Source: Chloroflexota bacterium
Lineage (GTDB): Bacteria; Chloroflexota; Anaerolineae; 4572-78
Reading direction: 5' to 3'
NCBI GenBank assembly: GCA_024278725.1
Contig: JAJRSQ010000036.1
Span: 1 to 14,933 of the forward strand
DNA: 14,933 bases
Shown: positions 1 through 9,241 of the stretch, one piece after another
How positions within the stretch are numbered: position 1 is the stretch's first letter
Layout of the letters: each line of letters begins with the position of its first letter
The notes under the pieces: model-generated
What the model was told of the DNA's origin: nothing
Database searches by the model: none
What the model saw: the letters and a program-made list of their open reading frames with translations, nothing else
Translations under genes and position numbers: made by a program

Positions 1-3000
1 ACACGGGCACGCCGTTTTCATCCACATCCTCATTTTGGTCGGTGTTGGGATTGGCTTGCGTCGGCACGGATGAATCATAGCCGTACAAAGGCTGTCCCAC
101 CGTGAATGCTGCGGGCGGAATGTGGATGAAATAGCCGCCTTCCGGCACATCGAGGAACAAATATCGTCCCGTCGCATCGGTGGTGGTTGTGGCGACGGGG
201 GTGCTCACGCCGGGGGTATCGCCCGCGTTGAAGAGTTCCATCGTCACCCCGTTCACGCCGTTTTCGGTGGATGGCTGATACACGCCATCATTGTTGTAAT
301 CGAACCAGACCAAATCGCCCAAACTGACCAAGCGGGTGGGATTGAATTGATAGTCTTCCACCTCACCATCTGCCGCTTCGCCGGTGGGCGCGGACAGAAA
401 GTCGGTGCTGTACCGGAAACGGGCGTTGATGGTGTTGCTCAGGATGACGGTCGGCACGGTGATGGTCAGGACATTCGCGCCATCCACCAGCGAAATGCTG
501 TTGAAGATGGTCTCGCCCGTGTCGGCGAAGTCGCCGTCGCCGTTGAAGTCCATCCACGCGATGAGCCGCGCATCGCTGGTGTTGGCAGCGGTGATGGTGA
601 AGGTTGCCACCTGCCCCGCCACGAGCGGTGTCAGCAGTTGCACGCCGTCCTCATCGTCGGGGCTGCGGGCGATGTCGTCGCCGGTGGCGGTGGCGTTGGG
701 CTGACCGTCCGCTTCGTTGTCCACCGTCGCGCCGAGGGTCGGGTTGAATACGGGTTGGATGATGTGTCGCGCGCCGTTTTGCGCCAGTGTGGTGGGATAC
801 GGACTTTCGGGCAGGTCGCCGAAGTCATACAGCACCACCGCCGCGAGATAATCCTCCACTTCGCCATCGGGCGCGTCGCCGGTGGGAGTCAGTCCCGTTT
901 GGGTGCTGTACCGGAAACGCATGTAGAGACCGGTGGTCGCCGTTGCGGGAACAGTGGTGGAGACGGTCAGCGCGCCCGTTCCGAGCAGCACATCCGCGAG
1001 AAGTTGCTCGCCCGTGTCGGCGAAATCGCCATCGCCGTTGAAGTCAATCCAACCGTTCACATAACCCTGCCCCGTCGAGGCGGAAGTTACGGTGAGGGTG
1101 GCGGTCTGCCCCAGCACAAACGCCGACCATATCACGCCGTCTTCATCGTCGCCATTGGCGGGGAAGCCGGTGGTGACGGTGTTATCATCGTCCAGCGCCG
1201 TCGTCGAGGGCTGTCCGTCCCCTTCCGCGTCCACCCGGCTGCCCAGATACAGCGTCGGGCTGATGATGTGCCGCGCGCCGAATGACGCCAGGGTTGTGCC
1301 GTAAACGTCGGGCAAGTCGCCCAAATCATAATAGGTGGCAGTGGTCACATAATCTTCCACTTCGCCATCGGGGGCAAATCCATTGAAGCCAAGCACTTGT
1401 TGGGTGCTGTATCGGAAACGCATATAAAGGTTGCCACTGACTGCACTGGCGGGAATAGGAATGCTGAAGGTGTTCACACCCGTGCTGAGCAAAGCACCAC
1501 TGATGACGTGGTCGCTCGCAAGGGTGAAATTACCATCACCGTCAAAATCAATCCAGGCATTCAAATACGCATTATTTTGCGAGGCGGTCACGGTGAAGAT
1601 GGCGCTTTGTCCCAGCGTCAGCGGCGTCCACGTCACGCCGTCTTCATCATCCCCAACGCCCGCGCCGACTGCGCTGCCGTTGACGGTATCATCTCCGGTG
1701 GCGGTAGTGCTGGGCTGCCCGTCGGTCTCAGCGTCCACGCGCGCACCCAAATAGAGTCCATCGCTGATGGTGTGCCGGGCGCCAAGAATGCCTAAGGTTG
1801 TTCGATATGAGTCGGGCAAATCGCCAAAATCATAGCCGATAGCGGTAGTCGCATAATCTTCCACTTCGCCGTCGGGTGCGTCGCCGGTGGGGGCTAACCC
1901 ACTGACCGTGCTGAAACGGAAACGCATATAGATATTATCGAGGGTCGTCGTCGCCGGAATAGTGACGGTGAAGGGGGTGGCGCCGGCAGGCTGAATTCCG
2001 TTTGTAACAACTTGCTCGCCCGCATCGAAGGCGCCATTGCCGTTGAAGTCAATCCAACCGTTGAGATAGCCCCCATTTTGCGATACGGTGACGGTGAAGG
2101 TTGAGGTTTCGCCCAAAACGAAGGGCGTCCACTGCACGCCGTCTTCATCATCCCCTGTGCCGCCATAGCCGGTGGTGACGTTGCCATCATCACCCTGCGC
2201 ATCCACGGAAGGTTGACCGTCCGTTTCGGCATCCACCAGATTGCCCAGATAGAACGTCGGGCTGATGAGATGGCGCGCGCCGAGCGAGGCGGTCAGCGTG
2301 CCGTAGCTGTCGGGCAGGTCGCCGAGGTCTCGCGTGACAAAGCCGAAGTCCACCGAAAGGTTGCTGTTGGCGTCGGCGTCGCCATCGTTGACAGGTTCCG
2401 CCCCGCCGATGAGGGTGACAACTGTGCCGGCAACCGCGCCGCCGGTCTGCGTTCCGTGATTCCAGTTGTTTTGGTCGCTATTCCCCGCAACGTTGATTGT
2501 AGCGGGCAGATAATCCACCAGCGCCCCCGTCCCGGTGAAATTCGTATCGGTGATGACCACCAGATAGTTGCCGGGGTACAGGTTGGTGAAGGTGTAATTG
2601 CCGGTGCCGGCGGTGACGGTGGTCGAGATGAGGGCATCGCCCGCCGAGAACACGCCGTCAATATTGGTGTCGGCATATAATTCCACCGCCACATTGTTGA
2701 AGGTAGGTTCGCCGGCGTTTTTCAGTCCGTTGTCATTCAAATCCCACCAAACTTGATTCCCCAGCGACATGAGCGGCACAAAGCCGAAATCAAGCGTCAA
2801 ATCTTGGGTGATGGCGCCGGTGAGGGTGGTGGTCACGGCGTACCCGTTGCCGAGGAAGGTCGCCAGCGGATTGGCGTCGGAGTCGGTGGCGGGTGTCCCC
2901 TGCCCCAACAGCGTCGGCACATATGGTGTCAGCGCGCCGCCGCCGGTGAAATTGCTCGACGCGAGTTGCACGGTGTAGGTGATGCCGAGCGGTAAATTGT

Positions 3001-6000
3001 CGAACAGATAATAGCCGTCATTCGAGCCGTTGTTGAACGTGGTTGTGGTGGTGATGAACGCGCCGGTATCGGCATTGAACAGATTCACCGTTACCCCATT
3101 GATGCCCGTTTCGGCGGAGGATGACCCCTGCACGCCGCTGTAATCGGCATCCATCCAGACATAATCGCCAATCTGCCCCATGGGGAGGGCGAAAGTATGC
3201 ACCGTATCGGTGATGTACGGGCGCACGCCGGGGATGGTGGCGGTGAGCGAGGTATTGGTGACGATGGCGGTGTTGGTGAATAAATTGCTCGCGTAAATCG
3301 GTTCGGTCAGCGTCAACCGATAGGTCAGATTTTGGCTCGCGCCGACTGCCAGACTCGAAATCGTCCAACTGATGGTGCGATTGTCGGACAGCAGTACCCC
3401 CCCCTGCCCGATATTGGACACGGTGGTGCCGCCCGGCGTCGCATCGGTGACGGTCAACCCGAATGCGTCCGCATCGCCGTTGTTGACGACGGTCACGGTA
3501 TAATCCATCGCCTGCGGATTGCCCGTTACCACCGCCGCCGATTTGCTGATGCTGACGCGCGGCTCATGCACGGTGGTGGTGACCACATTCGAGACAATCA
3601 CGCCCGCCGTGTGGCTCAGAACCGCCGTGTTGGTGACGGCATCGCCGCCGTTCGGGTCGGTCGCCGCCGAGGGGAAGGCGTGCGAAATCCGCGCGGTGAC
3701 GGTGATGGTCGCCTGCGCCCCCGCCGGAATATTGTCGAAGGTGGCGGTAATCAGTCCCGTGGCTTGGTTGAAGATTGCGGCGGGGTTCGTGCCGCCCGTC
3801 GCGGCGACATTTCCGATGAAATAGCGCGGCGTCTGCAGTTGGTCGGTGATGACCACCCCGTACAGCGTCGCGGTGATGGGCGTCGTCGGCGCGGTGAGGG
3901 TGTATGTCACCAGCGAGCCGAGGGTCGCGGTGGGTTGCGGGCTGAACGTGACCGCTTTCAGCAGGTCGCCCGGCACGGTTTTCAGCGCAGTGGAATGCGA
4001 ACCGCCGCTGAATTGCCGCTCGAAGCCGGGGGCGGTAGTGCCCGGTTTATTGTCATACGCCAGCCAGACCTGACTCGGCAGGATGGTGTTGGCGGGCACT
4101 CCGGCATCCACCTGCGCCACCACCGTGATGGTGATGCCCGGATGGCTCAAGCCGGTGAAGGGGTTTTCGTTGGTGAGCTGCGTCACCCCCCAAGTGATGA
4201 CCCCCGTCGCGCCGACGGTCGGCTCCAGTCCCGGTTTCACCGTGCTGGTAACATCGTCACTGCTGAAAACATAGCTGACGAAACTGGTGCTGATGGGCAA
4301 ACTGTCGGTGATGACCAAATCGTAGCCGGGAATCGTCCACTGGTTGGAGATGAACAGGGTGTAGGTGATGAGTTGGTTCGCGCCGATGGTGCAACCCATG
4401 TCATCCATTTTGGTGACCAGAATATCATCAAACTCGCGCAAACCTGTGCCGCCATTGGTGCGCACTCCGATTTGCCCGCCCGTGAGCGCGGCAGAAGTAT
4501 CGGTGAAGACCAATTCGCCGTCAATGAACACCTGCACGGTATCGCCGAAGCCTTTCACTTCAACGTGATACCAGTGTCCCGGTGCAAAAGAACGGGCGAG
4601 GGTTTGGGTGGTGTTACTGCCCCCCACCCGCCGGATTAATGCCAAACTCGGTGATGGCAGATTTTGCCAATCCAGCCGGTAATAATTGCTGGAATTCTGC
4701 CGCCGGAAATAGACGCTGACGGAAGAATCATCCGTATCCGGACGCACCATCAAACTGTAACTGTAATCCGTCCAGCCGGAGGTAAGATTGTAGAAGCGTT
4801 CCTGATATGTGGTCGATTGGCGATACGTGCCGTTCGCCACCGTCCAGCCGCTGCTACCGCTCCAATCTTGGGCAAGATTATCGTTGAAATTCTCCAGATA
4901 GAGCGTCGCGCCGCAATTGTTGGGGGTCACATATGTTTTGCCGATATGGAGTACCGGCTCGACAATGGTCACGGTCGCCGGGTTGGACGTTTCGGAAACG
5001 GTGTCATAATTGACGGTGAATAAATTGTCGAGCGTGGTTCCGTTGATGTTGCCGCCGGTGTTGAGCACCTGCGCATCAAATTCCACCACAATATCCTCTT
5101 CGCCGGGGTCGGCATCGCCATTGATGACCGTGCCGAAATTGAACACGGGGTCGGTGCCGTCGCCAAAGGTAGTTGGAGACACCGTGAAGCCGGTGGAAGT
5201 GACGCTCGTGCCGGTGATGGCGGTGGTCACTGTGCCGGTGATGAACTGCAATCCGGCGGGCAGGGCATCGGTGATGGTGAAATTGGGCAGTGTCCCTTCG
5301 GGGATGGGCGCAACGAGCCGGTAGCGCACCTTTTCGCCGATGGAAAGGTTGGTGGCAGTGGTGTCTGGGTCTGTGGAAGAGACGATGGTTTTTGTGGGCG
5401 GATTAATCAGCACCACCCGGTAATCCTCCACTTCCCCGTCGGGGGCGGTGAGGTACGGGGTGAGCGCCGCTTGGGTGCTGTACCGGAAACGGGCATAGGT
5501 CGTCCCGGAAATCGCCCCGGAGGGGACGGCAACCGTCAACCCGAATGTGCCGCTCGACGGGCGCGCGGTGGCGATTTGCTCGCCCGCATCGTCCCAATCG
5601 CCGTCGCCGTTGAAATCAATCCAGGCGTTCAAATAAGCGGTGGTAAAGGGCGAAGTGGCGGTGATGGTGAGCACATTATCCCGCCCGATGAACATCACAC
5701 CGGTCGGTTGCGCCACTGTGCCGAGATAATCGGAGAAGAGTACCCCATCCTCATCATCCGGTGACAGGGTATTGTCGTCGCCCAGCGCAGTGAGGGTTTG
5801 GTTCCCGTCCAGTTCCGCGTCCACCGTGCTGCCCAAATACATGCTGGGGGAAATGATGTGTCGCCCCGCCAGCGCCGCCGAAATCGGCTGGGTGGATGCC
5901 ACCACAGGATAACGCCATGTGGTGTTGTCCTGCGGCGCGTCGCCGTAATCGGTGGGGACCCAGTAGCCCATATCCCAAGCAAGGGTATCGGTGATTAAAT

Positions 6001-8986
6001 TGATGGTGGTGGTTTCGGAATATGCGCCATAGGTCACATCAACGCCGGATAGCTCGCCGTCGCTGTCCACCGCATCATCCGCGCCGGCATTGGGAATGGT
6101 CGCCGTGTAGGTGAAGGGGGAGCTGATGGGCGGGAAGAATTCCAGATAATATGTGGTGGCGGTGAGATTGGTGAACAAATAATAGCCCGGATTGCCATAC
6201 TGGTCGGGTCCGGTATAGCGGTAATCGAGCAGATTATTCGTCGTGGCATCGTGGAGTTCCACCCGTACCCCGTTGATGCCCGGTTCCTCCGGTTGCTGGA
6301 TACCGTCATTCTGCACACCCGCCACATCGAGCCACACATAATCGCCGAGGTTGAGCGGGGTGGTGGTGGCGGTGAGCTGCACGCCCACCCGAATCGGTTC
6401 GGCGGGCAAGAGTTGTTTCCCCCCGCCGCTGGCGGTGAAACCGAAAGAGTTCCACGCAATTTGGTTTTCCGGCGCGAGATTCGGCGCGACCATATGCCAC
6501 GTGAAAGTGACCACGCCGCCGGCACCGGTATCGGTTTCCGGCGCGAGCACCAGACAATTCGTGCCGCCGCTATCGCAAAAATCGAGTTTGATTGCCTGCA
6601 CCGAAGTCGGGTCGGCGGGGAAGGTGGTCGTCCAATCATCCACACAGCCCGCCGGACCGCCGGGGACAACTTCCGTGCGACATGGATTCTGCGATTGACT
6701 GTACGAGACGGTCAGCGGCACGCCGGGCGGCGCAGTGACCGGCGCCTGCATGTTCGGTCGCCACTGCGAGCCGCGACTTTCCCACGTGGCAATCACGCCG
6801 GTATCGCCAATATAGGGCAGAATATCGTACATCACAATATTGCTGGTAGACACGTTGCTGGTATTGGTGATAATCATCTGCCAATCCACGTACCCGCCGG
6901 GCACAGTCCAGCCGAGTTTGTTCCAACCGGGGTCTAATTCACCCCAGACGAATTTTTCGGAATCCATGGAAAGGAAAACGCTGATATTCACCGGCTGCGC
7001 GGCGGTCTGACAGCCGACATCGGTGAAACTGCCGTTCCCGTTCAAATCGAGGGTGTCGGTATAAATTTGGTCGCCCGTGCAGAGTAACGGGTTCGCAGTG
7101 GTGGTATTCCACATCATATACGCCCGATTATAGAGCGTGCCGGGCGGAGTTCCCTTTTTCACCCGCACGGTGAATTCCACTTCGGTGAAATGACCGGGCA
7201 ACTGCTGGTAGGGCGGACCCCATTCCCATTTCGCCAACTGCTGCGTGCCACTCAGGGTGATGGTCGCCGTGGGGGCTGTTGCGCCGTCCGCATTAATCAG
7301 CGAATACCACGTGTCGGTGGTGAGGGCGGGACGATAGCCGCCGTTGGTGATGGTATCGGCGACCACAATTTCCAGCCCCGGAGGCATCAGGTCTGCCAAA
7401 ATGATGGGCGCTTCCACGGGATTGTGCGCCACGGTATCGTTGGAAGCAATGAGCGTGACGGTGAAAACCTCGCCGGGGTTGAACGGTCCGGCGGGCATGG
7501 ATTTCGTCGGGCGGGGAATAGCGCGTTGGTCGATGATGGTCACGGAAGCGCAACGATTGCCGGAAACGAAGGTCGGCGTGCCGCCATCGTCCCATGTTGC
7601 GCCATAATCGGCGCAGTTGGTCAGCAGCGTACCCGCCGTGAGCGCGGGGTCGAGCGTGGCGTCGAAGCCCGCCGTCCACGATGTCCCGTACGGCACATCG
7701 CCGATTTCCCAGCGCAGCCCGGTGATGGAATCGCCCGCCACGCCTAAATCGGTGATGGTCACCGTGGCGGCAATGGCATATGGATTGCCGGGGAAGGCAA
7801 CCCACGTGCCGCTGTTATTTTGCTCGTAAAAAACATTCGCCCCGGCAGTCACATCAACGGACACAATACTATGGCTCACCGGAACCGTATCGGTGATGAT
7901 GACATTGGTGGCGGTGATGGTGCCGATATTGTCGTACGCCAAATCGTAGCGCACCGGACCCCCGGCAAGTTCTTCCGTGCCCAAACCATCGTAGGTGGAT
8001 GGGGTGGTCGCGGTTTTGCTGAAGTCGTCGGCAAAGTAGGGTGTTCGCAACGTGATGGTGTAGGGACCGGGAAGAGTCAGCGTCACCGGCGAGGTGGCGT
8101 CTTCCGGTGTGCCGGTGATGACCATCGTGTTGGTGATGGTCTCGCCCACGGTGGGGTCGTCGCTGTTACCCGGAATGCCGTCGCGCCCGGCGGCGGGGAA
8201 TTGCACCACCAAATCGATGCTGTAACACCCGCCGACATCAATCACGCCGGGGAGCGTGCCGGTGGGCACATACGTCCAGCTGACCGTATGCGCGCCGGAA
8301 TCGTAGGTTCCCGCGGGATTGGAGCTGACATAAACCGCTTTGGCGGGGAGCGGGTCGGAGACCTCCGGGTTGAGCAGACGCACCCCGCCGATATTGTCGG
8401 GGCTGCAAATTTGCAATTGATAGGTGGTATTGAAATCCGTGCCGATGACGCCCGTGCTCGCCGCGCCGGTGGCGACTTTGTTGGCGGTCATCTCGAATTG
8501 CCCCTGCGCAACGGCGGTGGCATTGTTGCTCACCACTATCCCGTCGATGGTGAAACTGGTGGCGAAATTGACCGCCTGCGTACCGGGCAACGTCCCCGGC
8601 GGGAATTTCGCCTTCACTTCCAGTAATCCGGTTGAACCGGCAGGTAGCGGATTGACAAAATCGAAGACCACGGTATTCGTACCGGCATCAAACGTCACAT
8701 TCGTGACATGACTCGGCGGGGAAACAGTGGTAATTAATTGCAACTCGCTCGGCAGGGTATCGGTGATGACCGCGCTTTGGCAATCGAAAAGGGCACTGGC
8801 GCACCGGTAATTGATGAAAAAGCTGAATTCCTGCCCGGAATCAACATTCAGCACCGTTGAGCCGGAACCGAAATCCATGGTCACATCCAGCACAGGACCT
8901 TGCGCTTGCGCGGTCAAGGCGGGGGCAAAAAACGCCATAACCATCCCGATGAAAATTCCCACTACAGCGCGTTTGATACTATTCAT
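1..8986 (-). CDS. Giant secreted modular surface protein (DUF11 / SdrD B / GEVED / LamG-like), C-terminus beyond window
   Basis: One open frame runs without a stop from ATG 8986 to the window edge, at least 2995 codons. The frame was checked at the start, at five GEVEDY tags and at the edge. The start follows AAGGGG with a 6-nt spacer and gives a clear signal peptide ending near ALTAQAQG (residue ~29). Visible modules by residue: DUF11-like and related beta-sandwich units to ~870; SdrD B-like unit ~876-996 (GDYVWLD); GEVED unit 1014-1189; DUF11-like ~1195-1354; LamG/concanavalin-like ~1358-1530; DUF11-like units ~1531-1896; SdrD B-like ~1936-2069 and ~2073-2217; four tandem GEVED units 2220-2879; SdrD B-like from ~2883. 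Such proteins are usually extracellular adhesins, stalks or matrix proteins. GEVED units contain Asp-rich loops such as DFNGDGDF that probably bind calcium. The ligand and the anchoring mode are unknown, because the C-terminus lies outside the window. The gene may be transcribed alone or by read-through from the exosortase operon. Confidence 0.93.
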   Translation of the reverse strand, partial: MNSIKRAVVGIFIGMVMAFFAPALTAQAQGPVLDVTMDFGSGSTVLNVDSGQEFSFFINYRCASALFDCQSAVITDTLPSELQLITTVSPPSHVTNVTFDAGTNTVVFDFVNPLPAGSTGLLEVKAKFPPGTLPGTQAVNFATSFTIDGIVVSNNATAVAQGQFEMTANKVATGAASTGVIGTDFNTTYQLQICSPDNIGGVRLLNPEVSDPLPAKAVYVSSNPAGTYDSGAHTVSWTYVPTGTLPGVIDVGGCYSIDLVVQFPAAGRDGIPGNSDDPTVGETITNTMVITGTPEDATSPVTLTLPGPYTITLRTPYFADDFSKTATTPSTYDGLGTEELAGGPVRYDLAYDNIGTITATNVIITDTVPVSHSIVSVDVTAGANVFYEQNNSGTWVAFPGNPYAIAATVTITDLGVAGDSITGLRWEIGDVPYGTSWTAGFDATLDPALTAGTLLTNCADYGATWDDGGTPTFVSGNRCASVTIIDQRAIPRPTKSMPAGPFNPGEVFTVTLIASNDTVAHNPVEAPIILADLMPPGLEIVVADTITNGGYRPALTTDTWYSLINADGATAPTATITLSGTQQLAKWEWGPPYQQLPGHFTEVEFTVRVKKGTPPGTLYNRAYMMWNTTTANPLLCTGDQIYTDTLDLNGNGSFTDVGCQTAAQPVNISVFLSMDSEKFVWGELDPGWNKLGWTVPGGYVDWQMIITNTSNVSTSNIVMYDILPYIGDTGVIATWESRGSQWRPNMQAPVTAPPGVPLTVSYSQSQNPCRTEVVPGGPAGCVDDWTTTFPADPTSVQAIKLDFCDSGGTNCLVLAPETDTGAGGVVTFTWHMVAPNLAPENQIAWNSFGFTASGGGKQLLPAEPIRVGVQLTATTTPLNLGDYVWLDVAGVQNDGIQQPEEPGINGVRVELHDATTNNLLDYRYTGPDQYGNPGYYLFTNLTATTYYLEFFPPISSPFTYTATIPNAGADDAVDSDGELSGVDVTYGAYSETTTINLITDTLAWDMGYWVPTDYGDAPQDNTTWRYPVVASTQPISAALAGRHIISPSMYLGSTVDAELDGNQTLTALGDDNTLSPDDEDGVLFSDYLGTVAQPTGVMFIGRDNVLTITATSPFTTAYLNAWIDFNGDGDWDDAGEQIATARPSSGTFGLTVAVPSGAISGTTYARFRYSTQAALTPYLTAPDGEVEDYRVVLINPPTKTIVSSTDPDTTATNLSIGEKVRYRLVAPIPEGTLPNFTITDALPAGLQFITGTVTTAITGTSVTSTGFTVSPTTFGDGTDPVFNFGTVINGDADPGEEDIVVEFDAQVLNTGGNINGTTLDNLFTVNYDTVSETSNPATVTIVEPVLHIGKTYVTPNNCGATLYLENFNDNLAQDWSGSSGWTVANGTYRQSTTYQERFYNLTSGWTDYSYSLMVRPDTDDSSVSVYFRRQNSSNYYRLDWQNLPSPSLALIRRVGGSNTTQTLARSFAPGHWYHVEVKGFGDTVQVFIDGELVFTDTSAALTGGQIGVRTNGGTGLREFDDILVTKMDDMGCTIGANQLITYTLFISNQWTIPGYDLVITDSLPISTSFVSYVFSSDDVTSTVKPGLEPTVGATGVITWGVTQLTNENPFTGLSHPGITITVVAQVDAGVPANTILPSQVWLAYDNKPGTTAPGFERQFSGGSHSTALKTVPGDLLKAVTFSPQPTATLGSLVTYTLTAPTTPITATLYGVVITDQLQTPRYFIGNVAATGGTNPAAIFNQATGLITATFDNIPAGAQATITVTARISHAFPSAATDPNGGDAVTNTAVLSHTAGVIVSNVVTTTVHEPRVSISKSAAVVTGNPQAMDYTVTVVNNGDADAFGLTVTDATPGGTTVSNIGQGGVLLSDNRTISWTISSLAVGASQNLTYRLTLTEPIYASNLFTNTAIVTNTSLTATIPGVRPYITDTVHTFALPMGQIGDYVWMDADYSGVQGSSSAETGINGVTVNLFNADTGAFITTTTTFNNGSNDGYYLFDNLPLGITYTVQLASSNFTGGGALTPYVPTLLGQGTPATDSDANPLATFLGNGYAVTTTLTGAITQDLTLDFGFVPLMSLGNQVWWDLNDNGLKNAGEPTFNNVAVELYADTNIDGVFSAGDALISTTVTAGTGNYTFTNLYPGNYLVVITDTNFTGTGALVDYLPATINVAGNSDQNNWNHGTQTGGAVAGTVVTLIGGAEPVNDGDADANSNLSVDFGFVTRDLGDLPDSYGTLTASLGARHLISPTFYLGNLVDAETDGQPSVDAQGDDGNVTTGYGGTGDDEDGVQWTPFVLGETSTFTVTVSQNGGYLNGWIDFNGNGAFDAGEQVVTNGIQPAGATPFTVTIPATTTLDNIYMRFRFSTVSGLAPTGDAPDGEVEDYATTAIGYDFGDLPDSYRTTLGILGARHTISDGLYLGARVDAETDGQPSTTATGDDTVNGSAVGAGVGDDEDGVTWTPLTLGQSAIFTVTASQNNAYLNAWIDFDGDGNFTLASDHVISGALLSTGVNTFSIPIPASAVSGNLYMRFRYSTQQVLGFNGFAPDGEVEDYVTTATYYDLGDLPDVYGTTLASFGARHIISPTLYLGSRVDAEGDGQPSTTALDDDNTVTTGFPANGDDEDGVIWSAFVLGQTATLTVTSASTGQGYVNGWIDFNGDGDFADTGEQLLADVLLGTGALTVSTTVPATATTGLYMRFRYSTQTGLTPTGDAPDGEVEDYLAAVVLYDFGDLPESPYPTTLAQNGARHIIQPVFNPTLGATVDNEADGQPNATATGDDIARSPDDEDGVQLLTPLVAGQVATFTITAANTSDARLIAWMDFNGDGDFADTGETIFNSISLVDGANVLTITVPTVILSNTINARFRYSTDFLSAPTGEAADGEVEDYQFNPTRLVSLGDLVWFDYNNDGVYQPSTENGVNGVTMELFNAGDTPGVSTPVATTTTDATGRYLFLDVPEGGYFIHIPPAAFTVGQPLYGYDSSVPTQANPNTDQNEDVDENGVPV
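350..2329 (-). repeat. Four tandem GEVED-domain repeats, ~500 bp period
   Basis: Within the giant gene four homologous units follow head to tail at 1853-2329, 1349-1834, 848-1330 and 350-829. Each begins with (Y/R)D(L/F)GDLP, continues through GARH, a DDEDGV segment and a W(I/M)DF(N/D)G(D/N)G calcium-loop-like segment, and ends in DGEVEDY. The GEVEDY tags start at 350, 848, 1349 and 1853, giving periods of 498, 501 and 504 bp. A fifth, more divergent unit sits apart at 5420-5947. The units differ clearly in sequence, so this looks like old domain duplication and not a recent tandem expansion. Confidence 0.9.
4398..4915 (-). other. LamG/concanavalin-like domain inside the giant protein
   Basis: Residues ~1358-1530 differ from the flanking DUF11-like repeats. 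The segment opens with LYLENFNDNLAQDW and has alternating strands with YSYSLMVRPD, YYRLDW, GHWYHVEVKGFGDTVQVFIDG, GGQIGVRTNGG and FDDILV near its end. This pattern is typical of jelly-roll sugar-binding folds of the LamG / DUF1080 type. It is the most plausible ligand-binding module of the protein. The family assignment is by motif only. Confidence 0.65.
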
Positions 8987-8992
8987 TACTCA

Positions 8993-8998
8993 CCCCTT
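8993..8998 (-). promoter_or_regulatory. Ribosome binding site of the giant surface protein gene
   Basis: AAGGGG lies 6 nt upstream of the ATG at 8986 on the minus strand. It fixes the start directly ahead of a good signal peptide (MNSIKRAVVGIFIGMVMAFF). Confidence 0.75.
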
Positions 8999-9062
8999 CA
9001 CATCACTTCTAAAAAATGGCAAATTAAATTTCTCGGGTGGCAACCCCGGATAACAATAGTTT
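8999..9062. other. Short spacer between MITE-like element and giant gene
   Basis: This AT-rich leader of the giant gene contains only a weak hairpin (CGGG/CCCG, 7-nt loop) and AAATTTAATTT. No convincing promoter, riboswitch or terminator was recognised. The promoter of the giant gene may lie here or within the mobile element. Confidence 0.4.
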
Positions 9063-9070
9063 ATCTATTT
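9063..9070. repeat. Target-site duplication, left copy
   Basis: ATCTATTT directly abuts the left end of the MITE-like element and is identical to the right copy at 9242-9249. Confidence 0.7.
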
Positions 9071-9241
9071 GGTAGTGGTTAAAATTGACTGACAGGATAC
9101 GCAAATGTCATTGCGAGGCGTGCAACGCCGACCTGTGCCCCAACGGGGTAAGCAATCTCCGTCATTGAAGCATGGAGATTGCTTCGCTACGCTCGCAATG
9201 ACAACCGATTATCTTTGTATCAGTCAAAAAATACCACTACC
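9071..9241. mobile_element. MITE-like non-coding element with TIRs and 8-bp target duplication
   Basis: The 171-bp element starts GGTAGTGGT and ends with its complement ACCACTACC. Each end continues, after five mismatched positions (TAAAA against ATTTT), into a matching TTGACTGA, giving 22-bp imperfect terminal inverted repeats with 17 identities. The direct repeat ATCTATTT abuts both ends exactly (9063-9070 and 9242-9249), as a target-site duplication would. No ORF fits inside. The core holds a separate palindromic element (9107-9202). The insertion lies one base beyond the stop codon of the lipoprotein gene and 85 bp before the giant gene. It must be mobilised in trans if it moves; no transposase family can be named from the ends alone. 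Confidence 0.75.
9107..9202. repeat. Palindromic GTCATTGCGAG...CTCGCAATGAC repeat
   Basis: Ends GTCATTGCGAG (9107-9117) and CTCGCAATGAC (9192-9202) are perfect 11-bp inverted repeats. Inside, AAGCAATCTCC (9150-9160) pairs with GGAGATTGCTT (9174-9184) around a 13-nt loop. The words GCAATCTCC and TTGCGAGCGTAGCGAAGCAATCTC belong to a dispersed palindromic repeat type I recall from many bacterial genomes. It could fold into a long hairpin in RNA and might stop transcripts leaving the upstream operon, but it has no T-run. Confidence 0.75.

Noticed and set aside
122..1285. Long plus-strand open frame (387 codons) opposite the giant gene
   Set aside because: It is antisense to the tandem GEVED units, has low-complexity composition rich in Gly, Arg, His and Val, and shows no recognisable domain. 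It arises from the repeat structure and codon bias of the real minus-strand gene.
350..2329. Possible CRISPR or satellite array because of regular spacing
   Set aside because: The ~500-bp period consists of in-frame protein domains diverged at DNA level, with no short identical repeats and unique spacers.
3332..4639. Long plus-strand open frame (435 codons)
   Set aside because: It is antisense to DUF11-like and LamG-like modules of the giant protein, is Arg/Gly/Asp-rich, and has no domain or credible start context.
7820..8626. Plus-strand open frame of 268 codons
   Set aside because: Same shadow pattern over the N-terminal part of the giant gene; the minus-strand reading has clear protein motifs.
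9009..9055. Possible riboswitch or terminator in the leader of the giant gene
   Set aside because: The only hairpin is 4 bp with a 7-nt loop, and the T6 run is far from it. No conserved riboswitch core could be recognised.
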